Shown here: piece after piece, positions 26,089-35,550 of the stretch | Layout: each line of letters begins with the position of its first letter | Numbering within the stretch: position 1 is the stretch's first letter | Origin: Bradyrhizobium nivariense | Lineage (GTDB): Bacteria; Pseudomonadota; Alphaproteobacteria; Rhizobiales; Xanthobacteraceae | Direction: 5' to 3' | Length of the DNA stretch: 64,000 bases | NCBI RefSeq assembly: GCF_029846715.1 | Contig: NZ_JARVWW010000008.1 | Coordinates: forward strand, 186,001 to 250,000 | Translations under genes and position numbers: made by a program | The notes under the pieces: generated by a model | Told to the model about the DNA's origin: nothing | Database searches by the model: none | Seen by the model: only the letters and a program-made list of their open reading frames with translations

Positions 26089-26342
26089 GGTCGGTTTCCC
26101 CCATTGGAAACACGCAGCCAAGTCCTTGCCGGCCGCATGGACGTTGATCGCCCTTGCCAGGGAAGTTAGCGGCCAGAGACCCTGTTCTGATTAACGAGCG
26201 CCCTCGGAGTAATACCGAGATTTTGAGCCAAATAGCTGAAGCTCAAATACTGATTCGCGAAAAGGTTGTAAATTTCAGCTTGAGGTGGCCACTGTTCGCC
26301 TATGCAGCTGCCGACTCGCTTCGGTCTCGCCCATGGCGCTGC
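26089..26342. other. Intergenic stretch between receptor 4 and a receptor remnant
   Basis: No gene is visible. The part 26180-26290 is clearly richer in A+T than its surroundings. It contains an inverted repeat TTTGAGC (26222-26228) / GCTCAAA (26241-26247) that would form a small hairpin. It should carry the promoter of the receptor run, but I cannot place one with confidence. Confidence 0.5.
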
Positions 26343-26486
26343 GTCGAGGCTTCCTCCGAGGCTGCTGCAACCACGGTCGCGAGCTGTTGCGCGTCCTCGG
26401 CGGTCGAGGTTCAGCGTCGTCGCGGACGCCTCAAGCTCGGTGGACGCCGAGCTCACGGTTGCGATGACCTCACCGACGGCCGCCTC
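26343..26486 (-). pseudogene. Fragment of a methyl-accepting chemotaxis protein gene
   Basis: Read on the minus strand, the segment encodes [20 protein letters not shown] then SATTL, and after a one-base shift [20 protein letters not shown]. That is the start of an MA domain as in receptors 3 and 4. One extra T (forward strand, 26410-26411) breaks the frame, and both ends stop abruptly in unrelated sequence. The first 37 forward bases are identical to receptor 3. It is a short dead copy of about 48 codons, not a gene. Confidence 0.88.
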
Positions 26487-26535
26487 TCCGAAGAATTCCC
26501 AGGTCCTTAAGAAACCGAGCCGTTGAAGCCCGGCC

Positions 26536-26787
26536 TCAGTCGATGCGGTTGGGAAGCGGATGGCTCTCGCCGACGAGACTGATACGAAAGACCGGCTTCT
26601 TGTTCTCGTCGAGCAGCTCCATGCGCCACTCGGCGTTCGGCTTCAGGCTGCGCGAGATGCCGCCGAGCAAATTAGCGCAGACCTCGGTCATCTCGGTCCA
26701 GGCCGCGGCGCGATCCTCGAACTCATATGGCTGGTCGGCAGCGCCGGAATAGCGGCCCGTGCTGATACGGAAGAAGTACAGCGACAT
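26536..26787 (-). CDS. DUF6894-like small protein
   Basis: An 83-residue protein beginning MSLYFFRISTGRYSG, the opening I associate with DUF6894, a family of small proteins with many paralogues in Bradyrhizobium. The middle (EFEDRAAAWTEMTEVCANLL) is the usual helix, and MELLDENKKPVFRISLVGE forms the closing beta strands. No function is known. It is cytoplasmic by sequence. ATG 26787 has AAAGGG upstream at acceptable spacing. It ends close to the receptor remnant. Confidence 0.75.
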   Translation of the reverse strand: MSLYFFRISTGRYSGAADQPYEFEDRAAAWTEMTEVCANLLGGISRSLKPNAEWRMELLDENKKPVFRISLVGESHPLPNRID

Positions 26788-26951
26788 CGTTGAACCCTTT
26801 TATCGGGCCGCGCCCCCCGGCCGTACGCAAACTGGGACACGAACAGCTACCAACGCATGAAAGCCGCCGTCCGTATGACTACGGCGCGGCGGCTTCGTGT
26901 TCGATGGCAGCTCTCAACGACAAAGTGCGCGGACTGTCCCGCGCAGCCAAC

Positions 26952-27551
26952 TCACTGGGTCGAGCGGCGCAGCTCCAGCGGGGCGTCGTTCCTGGCGGGC
27001 TCCGATTTGGCTTCCGGCTTCACCGGCTCGAGCCGGCTGCTCTCGACGCGCGGGGTCTCGACACGCGCGGCGACTTCGGTGTTGGACGCACCGACCGAAC
27101 CCGTGTGTTCCGAGGTGCGTAGCGAGCGCGGCCGCGCGACGGCGCGTGCCATCAGCATCTGGTTGCCGCCCTGGTGATGGAAGTCGCAATAGGCGAAGCC
27201 CATCCCCGACACCGAGCCGCGGAAACTGCGATCGTCGGTCTTTTCAAGGTTGAAACAGGGCTCGAACGGAATGCCCTTGATCGAGGCGCAGACGTTCTGG
27301 CCGCGGATCTGAAGCGTATTGCCGGGCAGGCGGAGGTGTTTCACCGGACCTGCGCCCGAGAACTGCACGGCGCCGGCGGCGCCGAGGTCGTCCATGATAC
27401 GGCCCGCGCCGCGGGTTCCGTCAAAACAGGTGAAGGCAAACACCTTCCCGGCGACGAAGCGGCGCGCCTCGTCGGCGTTCATGCTTCCGGCAATGGCCGG
27501 CGCAAACGTCGCTGCCGCCGTGACAGCCCCCAACACAATACGCGCAAGCAT
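26952..27551 (-). CDS. Secreted hypothetical protein with low-complexity tail
   Basis: A 199-residue exported protein of no family that I recognise. Residues 1-21 are a signal peptide (ending FAPAIAG). The mature domain (about 22-138) has four cysteines (FTCFDGT, NVCASI, EPCFN, AYCDFHH) that could form two disulfides, and Gly-rich beta segments. From about 140 onward the sequence is polar and repetitive in Glu, Pro, Arg and Ser (VETPRVESSRLEPVKPEAKS), probably disordered. GGAGTAGAGC precedes ATG 27551. It stands alone between the DUF6894 and AcuI-like genes. An envelope role is inferred only from export. Confidence 0.7.
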   Translation of the reverse strand: MLARIVLGAVTAAATFAPAIAGSMNADEARRFVAGKVFAFTCFDGTRGAGRIMDDLGAAGAVQFSGAGPVKHLRLPGNTLQIRGQNVCASIKGIPFEPCFNLEKTDDRSFRGSVSGMGFAYCDFHHQGGNQMLMARAVARPRSLRTSEHTGSVGASNTEVAARVETPRVESSRLEPVKPEAKSEPARNDAPLELRRSTQ

Positions 27552-27663
27552 GCTCTACTCCGAACCAACCCCAGCACGGGCGATGCCTTATCTCTTTACC
27601 CGCTGCTTACCATACTAACCAAGGCAACATTGAAGCAGGTTGGTTGGTAAAGTCTGAACGCCG

Positions 27664-28650
27664 TTAGACAATTTTTACCACGATGCGACCGCGGACCTGG
27701 CCGGCCAGGATTTTCGCGCCCCACTCCGAAACTTCGGAAAGTGGAATTTCGTGAGTGATTTCAGCTAGTTTTGTCCGATCCAGATCGGACGCCAGGCGTT
27801 GCCAGGCGGCTTTCCGCGGCTCGATCGGGCACATCACGGAATCGATGCCGAGAAGGCACACCCCGCGCAAAATGAAGGGTGCGACAGAAGACGGCAGGTC
27901 CATGCCGGCGGCCAAGCCGCACGCCGCGATCGCGCCGCCGTATTTCGTCATCGACAGGAGATTGGCGAGCGTGGTCGAGCCGACGCTGTCGACGCCGCCC
28001 GCCCAGCGCTCCCTCGCAATGGGCTTGGCGGCCGCCGACAATTCGTTGCGGTCGATCACCTCAGTCGCGCCGATCTCTTTCAGATAGTCCGCTTCCGAGG
28101 CACGTCCGGTGGACGCGATGACGTGATAGCCGAGCTTCGAGAGCACGGCGGTCGCAACCGAGCCGACGCCGCCGGCCGCGCCCGTCACCACGACCGGACC
28201 ACTCTTCGGCGACAGTCCGTGCTTCTCCAGCGCCAGCACGGACAGCATCGCGGTGAAGCCGGCGGTGCCGATCGCCATGGCGTCGCGCGCCGACAGGCCC
28301 TGCGGCAAGGCAACCAGCCAGTCGCCCTTCACCCGCGCCTTCTCGGCATAGGCGCCGAGATGGGTTTCGCCCATGCCCCAGCCGGTGCAGACGACCTTGT
28401 CGCCCGCCTTCCATTGCGGATGCGAGGACTGCTCGACCGTCCCGGCGAAATCGATGCCGGCGATCATCGGGAAGCGGCGCACCACCGGCGCCTTGCCGGT
28501 GAGCGCGAGGCCGTCCTTGTAGTTCAGCGTCGACCATTCCACGCGGACGGTGACGTCGCCCTCCATCAGCTCGGCTTCGTCGAACTGCGTGAGCTGCGCG
28601 ATGGTACCCTTGTCCGCCTTGTCGATCCGGATCGCCTTGAAATTGGCCAC
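27664..28650 (-). CDS. acuI: Acrylyl-CoA reductase-like MDR oxidoreductase (AcuI/YhdH family)
   Basis: A 328-residue zinc-free medium-chain dehydrogenase/reductase. The N-terminal half has [19 protein letters not shown] and [13 protein letters not shown], the AcuI/YhdH signature. The NADPH-binding motif is [20 protein letters not shown] (about 152-171). AcuI reduces acryloyl-CoA to propionyl-CoA, used in 3-hydroxypropionate and DMSP metabolism. GTG 28650 is the start, after AGGGAG. It ends 111 bases from the neighbouring secreted-protein gene, and the MFS gene is 40 bases upstream on the same strand, so the two may share a transcript. Confidence 0.85.
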   Translation of the reverse strand: MANFKAIRIDKADKGTIAQLTQFDEAELMEGDVTVRVEWSTLNYKDGLALTGKAPVVRRFPMIAGIDFAGTVEQSSHPQWKAGDKVVCTGWGMGETHLGAYAEKARVKGDWLVALPQGLSARDAMAIGTAGFTAMLSVLALEKHGLSPKSGPVVVTGAAGGVGSVATAVLSKLGYHVIASTGRASEADYLKEIGATEVIDRNELSAAAKPIARERWAGGVDSVGSTTLANLLSMTKYGGAIAACGLAAGMDLPSSVAPFILRGVCLLGIDSVMCPIEPRKAAWQRLASDLDRTKLAEITHEIPLSEVSEWGAKILAGQVRGRIVVKIV

Positions 28651-28690
28651 GGCAAAACTCCCTGACTTGTTTCAGGGGATGTTTAGCCGA

Positions 28691-29944
28691 TCAGGCGGGC
28701 TGCGCAACCGCCCGCTGGATCGGTTTCTCCACGATCGGAAGATTGATCAGCGCGGAGAGCACGCCGAACAGGATCGAGAGCCACCAGATCGGCGTGTAGG
28801 AACCGAACCGCTCGAACACGATGCCGCCGAGCCAGACGCCGAGGAAGCCGCCGACCTGATGGCTGACGAAGGCGAAGCCGTAGAGGGTGGCGAACCAGCG
28901 TGTGCCGAACATCAGTGCGACCAGCGCCGAGGTCGGCGGCACCGTCGACAGCCAGGTCAGGCCGGAGACCGCGCCGAACGCAATCGCCGAGAACGGCGTG
29001 ATCGGGAACGAGATGAAGGCAAGCGTCGCTAGCGCGCGGGTGAAATAGATGGTCGAGAGGATGTAGCGCTTGGGCAGGCTGTTCTGGAGATAGCCGACGC
29101 TCAGCGATCCCATGATGTTGAACAGGCCGATCGCCGCGATCACCCAGCCGCCGGTTTGCGTGGAGATGCCGCTATCGACCAGGAAGGCCGGCAGATGCAC
29201 CGTGATGAAGGCGAGCTGGAAGCCGCAGGTGAAGAAGCCGAGCACCAGGAGGACGTAAGAGCGGTGGCCGAAGGCTTCCGCGAGCGCCTTGGTGAAGGTC
29301 TGCTCGTCCGCTGGCGTTGCGCTGGCGGTGGTTGAGACCGGCGGCGTCGAGAGCGCCAGCGACAGCGGGATGATCAGCAACATCAGGAAGCCGAACACGC
29401 TGAGCGCCTGTTGCCAGCCGAAATTGTCGATCAGCGCCACGCCGATCGGTGCGAACAGAAACTGCCCGAACGAGCCCGCCGCAGTTCCGGCGCCGAGCGC
29501 AAGGCCGCGCTTCTCCGCCGGCAGCAGCTTGGTGAACGCCGACAGCACCAGGTTGAACGAGCAACCGGCGAGACCGAAGCCGACCATGACGCCCGCGCCG
29601 ATGTTCAGCGACAGCGGCGTAGAGGAATAGCGCATCAGGAGCAAGCCGCCGGCATAGAGCAGAGCGCCGACGCACATCACCCGGAACAGGCCGAAGCGAT
29701 CGGCGACCGCGCCGGCGACGGGCTGACCCAGTCCCCACAGCAAATTCTGAAAGGCGATCGCGAGGCCGAACACGTCGCGGCCCCAGGCATATTCATGGCT
29801 CATCGGCTGCACGAAGAAGCCCAGCGCCGAGCGCGGGCCGAAGCCGAGCATCCCGATCGCGCAACCGCAGAGAATGATGATCGCCGGCGTGCGCCAGGAG
29901 GAGGAACGCGAAACCGGACCGAGCTCACCCGCTTGCGTCGACAT
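28691..29944 (-). CDS. MFS transporter (oxalate/formate antiporter-like group)
   Basis: A 417-residue major facilitator protein with about 12 hydrophobic helices. Between TM2 and TM3 it has the MFS motif A-like GAVADRFGLFRVMCVGALLY; a central loop (about 200-225, STPPVSTTASATPADEQ) separates the two six-helix halves. WGLGQPVAGAVADRFG and the C-terminal GFLGVWLGGIVFERFG are typical of the monocarboxylate/oxalate-formate branch, so a small carboxylate is a plausible substrate. ATG 29944 with GAGGAAC 5 bases upstream is taken; longer in-frame sequence upstream lacks a ribosome site. The acuI-like gene follows after 40 bases. Confidence 0.87.
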   Translation of the reverse strand: MSTQAGELGPVSRSSSWRTPAIIILCGCAIGMLGFGPRSALGFFVQPMSHEYAWGRDVFGLAIAFQNLLWGLGQPVAGAVADRFGLFRVMCVGALLYAGGLLLMRYSSTPLSLNIGAGVMVGFGLAGCSFNLVLSAFTKLLPAEKRGLALGAGTAAGSFGQFLFAPIGVALIDNFGWQQALSVFGFLMLLIIPLSLALSTPPVSTTASATPADEQTFTKALAEAFGHRSYVLLVLGFFTCGFQLAFITVHLPAFLVDSGISTQTGGWVIAAIGLFNIMGSLSVGYLQNSLPKRYILSTIYFTRALATLAFISFPITPFSAIAFGAVSGLTWLSTVPPTSALVALMFGTRWFATLYGFAFVSHQVGGFLGVWLGGIVFERFGSYTPIWWLSILFGVLSALINLPIVEKPIQRAVAQPA

Positions 29945-30182
29945 GGTGTTCCTCGTCTGTCGTTGGCGGATCCGGAATAGGCAGCCGCGAAAGAGGCGTT
30001 TAATGCAGATGCATGAAAATCCCAAGTCAAAAATGATTGCGTTCCACGAAGGACTGCCGCCGGAGCATTGCGTTTCGCCGAGACCTCCTTGGGCGAGGCC
30101 AAGTTGCGACTTCCAAGTTGCGACTTAACGGGAATGTGTGCGGCAGGATCTAGCGGCCCACTCCGCGGCGTGTTATCTTTGA
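29945..30182. other. Divergent intergenic region, MFS side
   Basis: This is the MFS-side part of the 345 bases between the divergent MFS and nadA starts. No gene is seen. It contains a perfect 14-base tandem duplication, listed separately. The nadA-proximal part carries the paired operators. Confidence 0.6.
30099..30126. repeat. Perfect 14-bp tandem duplication
   Basis: The unit CCAAGTTGCGACTT occurs twice head to tail (30099-30112 and 30113-30126). It looks like a recent slippage duplication in the region upstream of nadA. Confidence 0.9.
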
Positions 30183-30201
30183 TTTGCTCAGAGTGAGTAT
30201 A
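30183..30201. promoter_or_regulatory. nadA upstream operator, site 1
   Basis: TTTGCTCA-GAG-TGAGTATA: an imperfect palindrome with 8-base arms and a 3-base centre. It matches site 2 closely, and their centres are 65 bases apart (about six helical turns). It is proposed as a binding site for the NrtR/NadQ-type regulator encoded at 14.0 kb. Confidence 0.65.
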
Positions 30202-30214
30202 TTTAATGATCTGC

Positions 30215-30230
30215 CCGGCCTCTCGGCCGG
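30215..30230. repeat. Short perfect inverted repeat between the two nadA operators
   Basis: CCGGCC-TCTC-GGCCGG lies midway between the two operator sites. It may be a DNA-structure element or chance in G+C-rich sequence. Confidence 0.5.
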
Positions 30231-30247
30231 ATTTCTCAGGTTCCATA

Positions 30248-30266
30248 TATGCTCACATTGAGTATA
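30248..30266. promoter_or_regulatory. nadA operator site 2, overlapping the -10 box
   Basis: TATGCTCA-CAT-TGAGTATA. Its right arm runs into a perfect TATAAT at 30263-30268, so a bound protein would cover the -10 element. The start of transcription would fall near 30275, leaving a leader of about 15 bases with GGGAGG before the nadA ATG. The geometry is that of a repressor site. Confidence 0.72.
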
Positions 30267-30289
30267 ATTAACATGCACGGGAGGCTTCG

Positions 30290-31396
30290 ATGCCGCTAAC
30301 TGGAATTTACGGCCCCGACGACTTTGCCAACCGGCCGCAGGGCCAGATCATCACCTCGCCCAGGGCCGCGCCGGCGCGAACCGGATCTCCGCTGCCGATG
30401 CCTTCGCTGGAATGGACGCCGGAGGTCGAGCGCGCCACCGCGCCGCTCTATGACCGCGTGAAACATGTCATCCCGCCAATCGAGTGGCCGCTGATGGCGC
30501 CGACCATCAAGGCGATCAACGAGCTGAAGCGGGCGCGGGGCGCGGTGATCCTCGCGCACAATTACCAGGCGCCGGAGATCTTCCACTGCGTCGCCGACAT
30601 CGGCGGCGATTCGCTCCAGCTCGCGGTCGAAGCCACCAAGGTCAAGGCCGACATCATTGTCCAGTGCGGCGTGCACTTCATGGCGGAGACGTCAAAACTG
30701 CTCAATCCGGACAAGACGGTGCTGATCCCTGATACGCGCGCCGGCTGCTCGCTCGCCGCCAGCATCACCGGCGCCGACGTTCGCCTGCTCCGCGAAAAAT
30801 TTCCCGGCGTGCCTGTCGTTGCCTATGTCAACACCTCCGCGGAGGTGAAGGCCGAGGTCGATATCTGCTGCACCTCGTCGAACGCGGTGCAGGTGGTCGA
30901 GAGCCTCGGCGCGCCAAGCGTGATCTTCCTGCCCGACCGCTATCTCGCCACTTACGTGGCCTCGAAGACCGATGTGAAGATCATCGCCTGGAAGGGCGCC
31001 TGCGAGGTGCACGAGCGCTTTACGGGCGAGGAGCTGCGCAGCTACCGCGAGGCCGATCCCTCCGTGCAGATCATCGCCCATCCCGAATGTCCACCGGATG
31101 TGCTGGCGGAAGCCGATTTCACGGGTTCGACAGCGCACATGATCAACTGGGTGCGCGAGCGGCGGCCACGTCGGCTCGTGATGATCACGGAATGCTCGAT
31201 GGCCGACAATGTCCGCGCCGAGCTGCCCGACGTGGAAATGCTGCGTCCCTGCAATATCTGCCCGCACATGAAGCGCATCACGCTCGCCAACATTCTGGAG
31301 AGCCTGCTGACGCTCCGCGAGGAAGTGACGATCGATCCCGCGCTTGCGGAACGCGCGCGGCGTTCGGTCGAGCGGATGATCAATTTGAAGAACTAG
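30290..31396 (+). CDS. nadA: Quinolinate synthase NadA
   Basis: A 368-residue [4Fe-4S] quinolinate synthase, which condenses iminoaspartate with dihydroxyacetone phosphate to quinolinate in NAD synthesis. The three cluster cysteines are recognised in [25 protein letters not shown] and [21 protein letters not shown] is the N-terminal substrate-binding motif. GGGAGG lies 6 bases before ATG 30290. It is the first gene of nadA-nadB-nadC, with 51 bases to nadB. Two palindromic sites cover its promoter, indicating repression when NAD is plentiful. Confidence 0.96.
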   Translation: MPLTGIYGPDDFANRPQGQIITSPRAAPARTGSPLPMPSLEWTPEVERATAPLYDRVKHVIPPIEWPLMAPTIKAINELKRARGAVILAHNYQAPEIFHCVADIGGDSLQLAVEATKVKADIIVQCGVHFMAETSKLLNPDKTVLIPDTRAGCSLAASITGADVRLLREKFPGVPVVAYVNTSAEVKAEVDICCTSSNAVQVVESLGAPSVIFLPDRYLATYVASKTDVKIIAWKGACEVHERFTGEELRSYREADPSVQIIAHPECPPDVLAEADFTGSTAHMINWVRERRPRRLVMITECSMADNVRAELPDVEMLRPCNICPHMKRITLANILESLLTLREEVTIDPALAERARRSVERMINLKN

Positions 31397-31447
31397 CAAC
31401 ATGCATGGCCGTCGTCCCGGCTACGGCGGAGTGAATGGAGAGAAGCC

Positions 31448-33055
31448 ATGACCAACAACATCCACACCCTCACCCGCGGCACTGACGACGTCGTCATCGT
31501 CGGTGGCGGCCTCGCCGGACTGTTTTGCGCGCTCAAGCTCGCGCCGCGGCCGGTGACGCTGATCTCGGCCGCGCCGCTCGGACAGGGCGCGTCGTCCGCA
31601 TGGGCGCAAGGCGGCATCGCCGCGGCAATGGCCGAGGGCGATACGCCGGAAGCGCACGCCGCGGATACAATTGCCGTCGGCGGCGGCATCGTCGACGCAG
31701 CTGTCGCACTGGGGATCGCGCGCGAGGCCGCACCGCGAATTCATGATCTCCTCGGCTATGGCGTGCCGTTCGACCGCGATCTCGAAGGCAGGCTCGCAGT
31801 CGGGCGCGAAGCCGCACACTCGGCGCGGCGCATCGTGCATGTGCGTGGCGATGGCGCGGGCGCCGCCATCATCGCGGCGCTGAGCGATGCCGTGCGGCGC
31901 ACGCCGTCGATCCGGCTGATCGAAGGTTTCGTCGCCGAAGCGCTGTTGACCGAGGATGGCGCCGTCACCGACCTTCAATTGCGCGAATCCGGCAATTTCG
32001 CCGCACGGCCGATGCTGCTCGCCGCGCGCACGGTGGTGCTCGCCACTGGCGGCATCGGACATCTCTATGCCGCGACCACCAATCCGCGCGAGGCCAGCGG
32101 ATCTGGTCTTGCGATCGCCGCACGCGCGGGCGCGGTAATTGCAGATCCCGAGTTCGTGCAGTTTCACCCGACCGCCATCATGGTCGGCCGCGATCCCGCG
32201 CCGCTCGCCACAGAAGCGCTGCGCGGCGAAGGTGCGACGCTGATCAACGGCCATGGCGAGCGCTTCATGGCGGCGCGCCACCCGCTCGCCGAGCTCGCAC
32301 CGCGCGACATCGTGGCCCGCGGCGTATTCGCGGAGATCGCGGCCGGGCGCGGCGCCTTCCTCGATGCGCGGCAGGCGCTGGGTACACGCTTTGCCGAAAG
32401 ATTTCCAACGGTGCATGCGAGCTGTATCGCCGCCGGCATCGATCCCGCCACGCAGGCCATCCCGATCGCGCCAGCGGCGCACTATCACATGGGCGGCATC
32501 GCGGTCGACGACCGCGGCCGCAGTTCGATCGACGGGCTCTGGGCCGGCGGCGAAGTGTCGTCCACCGGCGCGCATGGCGCCAATCGCCTCGCCTCGAATT
32601 CGCTGTTGGAGGCCGTGGTCTACGCCGCGCGCATCGCCGACGACATCGCAGGCCGCGCCGTCCCCTCGCCCGCCCGGCTTCCCGATGCGCTGGTGACGCC
32701 GCGCGGCGGCGCGCCGGATGCTGCGGCCGTGAAGCGGCTGCGGACGATGATGAGCATGCATGTCGGCGTGATCCGCGACGGCCATGATCTCGTGGAAGCC
32801 GTGCGCAGCTTCGCCGCGCTCGAACGCGAGGCCACGAGCATCGCGGTCAGCAACATGGCAACGGCAGCCCTGCTCGTGGCGGCCTCGGCCTGGAGCCGGC
32901 GCGAGAGCCGCGGCGCGCATTTCCGCTCCGACCATTCCGCGGACGTCCCCTCACTCGCGCAACGCACCATGACCCTGCTCACGTTGGCGCGCGAGATCGC
33001 GGACAGCCTGACCGAATGCCCGACACCGCGAACCGCACAACCCATGATCGCCTGA
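31448..33055 (+). CDS. nadB: L-aspartate oxidase NadB
   Basis: A 535-residue FAD enzyme of the succinate dehydrogenase/fumarate reductase flavoprotein family. It oxidises L-aspartate to iminoaspartate, which NadA uses directly. The FAD-binding GxGxxG is at the N-terminus ([19 protein letters not shown]). Active-site stretches include [23 protein letters not shown] and [14 protein letters not shown], followed by [20 protein letters not shown]. The helical C-terminal domain is complete. GGAGAGAAGCC precedes ATG 31448. The stop is 11 bases before nadC. Confidence 0.95.
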   Translation: MTNNIHTLTRGTDDVVIVGGGLAGLFCALKLAPRPVTLISAAPLGQGASSAWAQGGIAAAMAEGDTPEAHAADTIAVGGGIVDAAVALGIAREAAPRIHDLLGYGVPFDRDLEGRLAVGREAAHSARRIVHVRGDGAGAAIIAALSDAVRRTPSIRLIEGFVAEALLTEDGAVTDLQLRESGNFAARPMLLAARTVVLATGGIGHLYAATTNPREASGSGLAIAARAGAVIADPEFVQFHPTAIMVGRDPAPLATEALRGEGATLINGHGERFMAARHPLAELAPRDIVARGVFAEIAAGRGAFLDARQALGTRFAERFPTVHASCIAAGIDPATQAIPIAPAAHYHMGGIAVDDRGRSSIDGLWAGGEVSSTGAHGANRLASNSLLEAVVYAARIADDIAGRAVPSPARLPDALVTPRGGAPDAAAVKRLRTMMSMHVGVIRDGHDLVEAVRSFAALEREATSIAVSNMATAALLVAASAWSRRESRGAHFRSDHSADVPSLAQRTMTLLTLAREIADSLTECPTPRTAQPMIA

Positions 33056-33066
33056 CGGAGCCTGCC

Positions 33067-33945
33067 ATGATCACCCCGACCTCTCTGCTCTATCCCGACG
33101 CCTTCCTCTCCCCGCTCACGGTCGACGAGGCCGTGCTGCGCGCGCTCGACGAGGATCTCGGCCGCGCCGGCGACATCACCTCGCTTGCGACGATTCCCGA
33201 AGCAACGAAGGCGCAAGCGATCCTGGTCGCGCGGCAGCCCGGCGTGATCGCCGGCTTGCCGCTGGCGCTCGCGACCTTGCAAAAGCTCTCGCTCGACATC
33301 GACGTGCGCGCACATGTCCGTGACGCCGCGCGCGTCGCCCGCGGGCAGCAGGTACTGACAATCTCGGGGCCTGCACGCGCCATTCTCACGGCGGAGCGGA
33401 CCGCGCTGAATTTCGTCGGCCGCCTGTCGGGAATTGCGACGCTCACCGCGGACTACGTTGCGCGCACCGAGGGCACCCAGATGCGGATCTGCTGCACGCG
33501 AAAAACCACGCCAGGGCTGCGCGCGTTGGAGAAATACGCGGTGCGCTGCGGCGGCGGCTTCAATCACCGCTTCGGTCTCGACGACGCGATCCTGATCAAG
33601 GACAACCACATCGCGGTCGCCGGCGGCATCCGCCCCGTGCTGGAGCGCGCCCGCGCCCATGCCGGCCATCTCGTCAAGCTCGAGATCGAGGTCGACACGC
33701 TTCCGCAGTTGCGCGAGGTGCTCGACACCGGGTTCGCCGACGCCGTGTTGCTCGACAACATGGACCTCGCAACGCTGCGTGAGGCGGTCAGGCTTAACGA
33801 GGGCCGTCTCAAGCTGGAAGCCTCCGGCGGCGTCACGCTGGACTCGATCGCGGCGATCGCGGCGACCGGCGTTGACTACGCGTCGGCGGGCGCGCTGACG
33901 CATTCGGCGCCGAATTTCGACTGCGCGCTGGATATCGAGGCGTGA
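33067..33945 (+). CDS. nadC: Nicotinate-nucleotide pyrophosphorylase NadC
   Basis: A 292-residue quinolinate phosphoribosyltransferase, which turns quinolinate and PRPP into nicotinate mononucleotide, CO2 and pyrophosphate. Family motifs: [11 protein letters not shown] near the start, [33 protein letters not shown] and [13 protein letters not shown], with VLLDNMD and [11 protein letters not shown] in the barrel. The ATG at 33067 with ACGGAG 6 bases upstream is preferred to an ATG 51 bases earlier that lies inside nadB. It is the last gene of the operon; a family A repeat starts 12 bases after the stop. Confidence 0.95.
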   Translation: MITPTSLLYPDAFLSPLTVDEAVLRALDEDLGRAGDITSLATIPEATKAQAILVARQPGVIAGLPLALATLQKLSLDIDVRAHVRDAARVARGQQVLTISGPARAILTAERTALNFVGRLSGIATLTADYVARTEGTQMRICCTRKTTPGLRALEKYAVRCGGGFNHRFGLDDAILIKDNHIAVAGGIRPVLERARAHAGHLVKLEIEVDTLPQLREVLDTGFADAVLLDNMDLATLREAVRLNEGRLKLEASGGVTLDSIAAIAATGVDYASAGALTHSAPNFDCALDIEA

Positions 33946-33956
33946 GGCGGTCTACT

Positions 33957-34086
33957 CCCTCTCCCCGTTCTTACGGGGAGAGGGTTGGGGTGAGGGGCCT
34001 CTCCACATGCGTGACCGTCGAGAGACCTGTACCCCCTCACCCGGATCGCAAGAGCGATCCGACCTCTCCCCGCAAGCGGGGCGAGG
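33957..34086. repeat. Palindromic intergenic repeat, family A copy 4
   Basis: Arms CCCTCTCCCCGTTCTTACGG and ACCTCTCCCCGCAAGCGGGG with internal AGGGTTGGGGTGAGGGG and CCCCCTCACCCGG pairing. It separates the convergent nadC and SleB-like genes, where a two-way terminator would be useful. Confidence 0.85.
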
Positions 34087-34095
34087 TAAGAAAGG

Positions 34096-35550
34096 CTACC
34101 GCCGTTCGCTCACGCCCATCTCGGCGGAGCTCTTGGCTTCCTGGGTGAGCTCGGCGGAGAGCGCGGCGGTCTGCGCCGGGGTGCCCCAGCTCGGTTCCTC
34201 GCTGCCGTCGCCCCAGGCGCGCGGGCGATAGAAGGTGTGCACGCCGGTCTTGTACATCTTCTTCATCTCGGCGACCCAGGACGGACGCACCCAGTAGGCG
34301 TGGTAGTGCGTGGACTTGCCGACCTCGGGCAGCCAGATCTGGCCGTCGAGCATGGCCTTCGAGATCTTTTTCGCACGCTCCCACATCTCGGGCTCGCGGA
34401 TCACGTCGGCATTGTTGTCGCAGGCGAAGGTGAACTGGCAGGCGAGATGGCGGTGCTTGTTCTGATAGACCGCGCCGCACACCGTGTCCGGATATTTGCC
34501 GGAGAACACGCGGTTCATCACCACCTGCGCAACCGCCATCTGGCCGCGCACGGCCTCGCCGCGGGACTCGAAATAGACGGCTTCCGCGAGGCACTTTTCA
34601 GACTTCGCGCGGGACTTGTCGTCGAGTGCGAGCCGCTCCGCCGGCGATCTGGCGCGCTGGTTGTCGGCGTTGACCTCGCCCTTCGGCGCGACGCTCTCGC
34701 CGCTCTCGATGTCCCTGGCGATATCCTCCGACGGCGGCGACAGCGAGGCCGTCACCTTCATGTCGGGGTCGGGCATCACGATCAGCGGCTCGGCACCGGG
34801 CTGCCAGCTCTCGATGCTCTCGACATTGCCGCCCAGCGAGGAGCTGCCGAAGAACAGGTTCGAGGTCTTGACGCGGAATGGATCGCGCGGCGGTGCAGCC
34901 GGAATAGTGGCCTGCTTCAGCGCTTCGAGCGGCTGGAGCGCGAGCGAGCGCGCAGCGTCACTGGCTTGTGGTGCATTGGTGTATTGCGGCAGCGGCGGCG
35001 CACGCAACGCTTCCGCGAGTTCGGGATCGAGCGCGGCTGCGGACTCCGGCGACATGGCTTGCGGCAACGCGACGGTCTTGGCGCCGAACACCGAGCTGTT
35101 CGACGTCGCGGGATCTTCCTGCGCGGGCGCTGCCGTCGGCGCGCCCGCCTCGGGAGCCTGCGTCGGTGTGATCGTTGCAAGGCGATCGCCCTTCATCGAG
35201 CGATCGACCTTGGGAAAGTCGGCGGCCTGGTAGCGCGGCGGGGCCTGAAGCGCCGGATTGCGGCCGATCGCGCCGGTGACGTCGCGGCCATCGAGGCTCG
35301 CGAGGCGAACCATCGCGCTCAGCGGAACCGAAGTGCCGATCGGCCGGGAAAAGCTGTAGGTGGCGAGCTGTATGGAGGACGCCGCAGAGAACACCTGCTT
35401 CTGCCAGCGCTCCGCGACGCCGGGTTGACGCGCCAGCAGCGAGGCAATGTCCTGATAGCCGGTCTCTCTCGGCATCAATGCGAAGATGCAGAGACCGATG
35501 CCGAAGGACGCGAACCGCGCGCCCTTCGGATGGTTACGCAACAAAAACAT
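34096..35550 (-). CDS. SleB-like cell wall hydrolase with long disordered linker
   Basis: A 484-residue envelope protein. An N-terminal hydrophobic segment (about 11-30) serves as signal or anchor. Residues about 100-320 are low-complexity (Ala, Pro, Ser, Glu rich) and probably disordered. The C-terminal 140 residues form the Hydrolase_2/SleB domain: CLAEAVYFESRGEAVRGQMA with the likely catalytic Glu, then VAQVVMNRVFSGKYPDTVCG and CQFTFACDNNADV. SleB is a spore-cortex lytic transglycosylase in Bacillus; in non-sporulating rhizobia such proteins are assumed to remodel peptidoglycan. ATG 35550 is chosen; GTG 35562 is possible, and the bases before it are short ACGCT repeats. Confidence 0.87.
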   Translation of the reverse strand: MFLLRNHPKGARFASFGIGLCIFALMPRETGYQDIASLLARQPGVAERWQKQVFSAASSIQLATYSFSRPIGTSVPLSAMVRLASLDGRDVTGAIGRNPALQAPPRYQAADFPKVDRSMKGDRLATITPTQAPEAGAPTAAPAQEDPATSNSSVFGAKTVALPQAMSPESAAALDPELAEALRAPPLPQYTNAPQASDAARSLALQPLEALKQATIPAAPPRDPFRVKTSNLFFGSSSLGGNVESIESWQPGAEPLIVMPDPDMKVTASLSPPSEDIARDIESGESVAPKGEVNADNQRARSPAERLALDDKSRAKSEKCLAEAVYFESRGEAVRGQMAVAQVVMNRVFSGKYPDTVCGAVYQNKHRHLACQFTFACDNNADVIREPEMWERAKKISKAMLDGQIWLPEVGKSTHYHAYWVRPSWVAEMKKMYKTGVHTFYRPRAWGDGSEEPSWGTPAQTAALSAELTQEAKSSAEMGVSERR

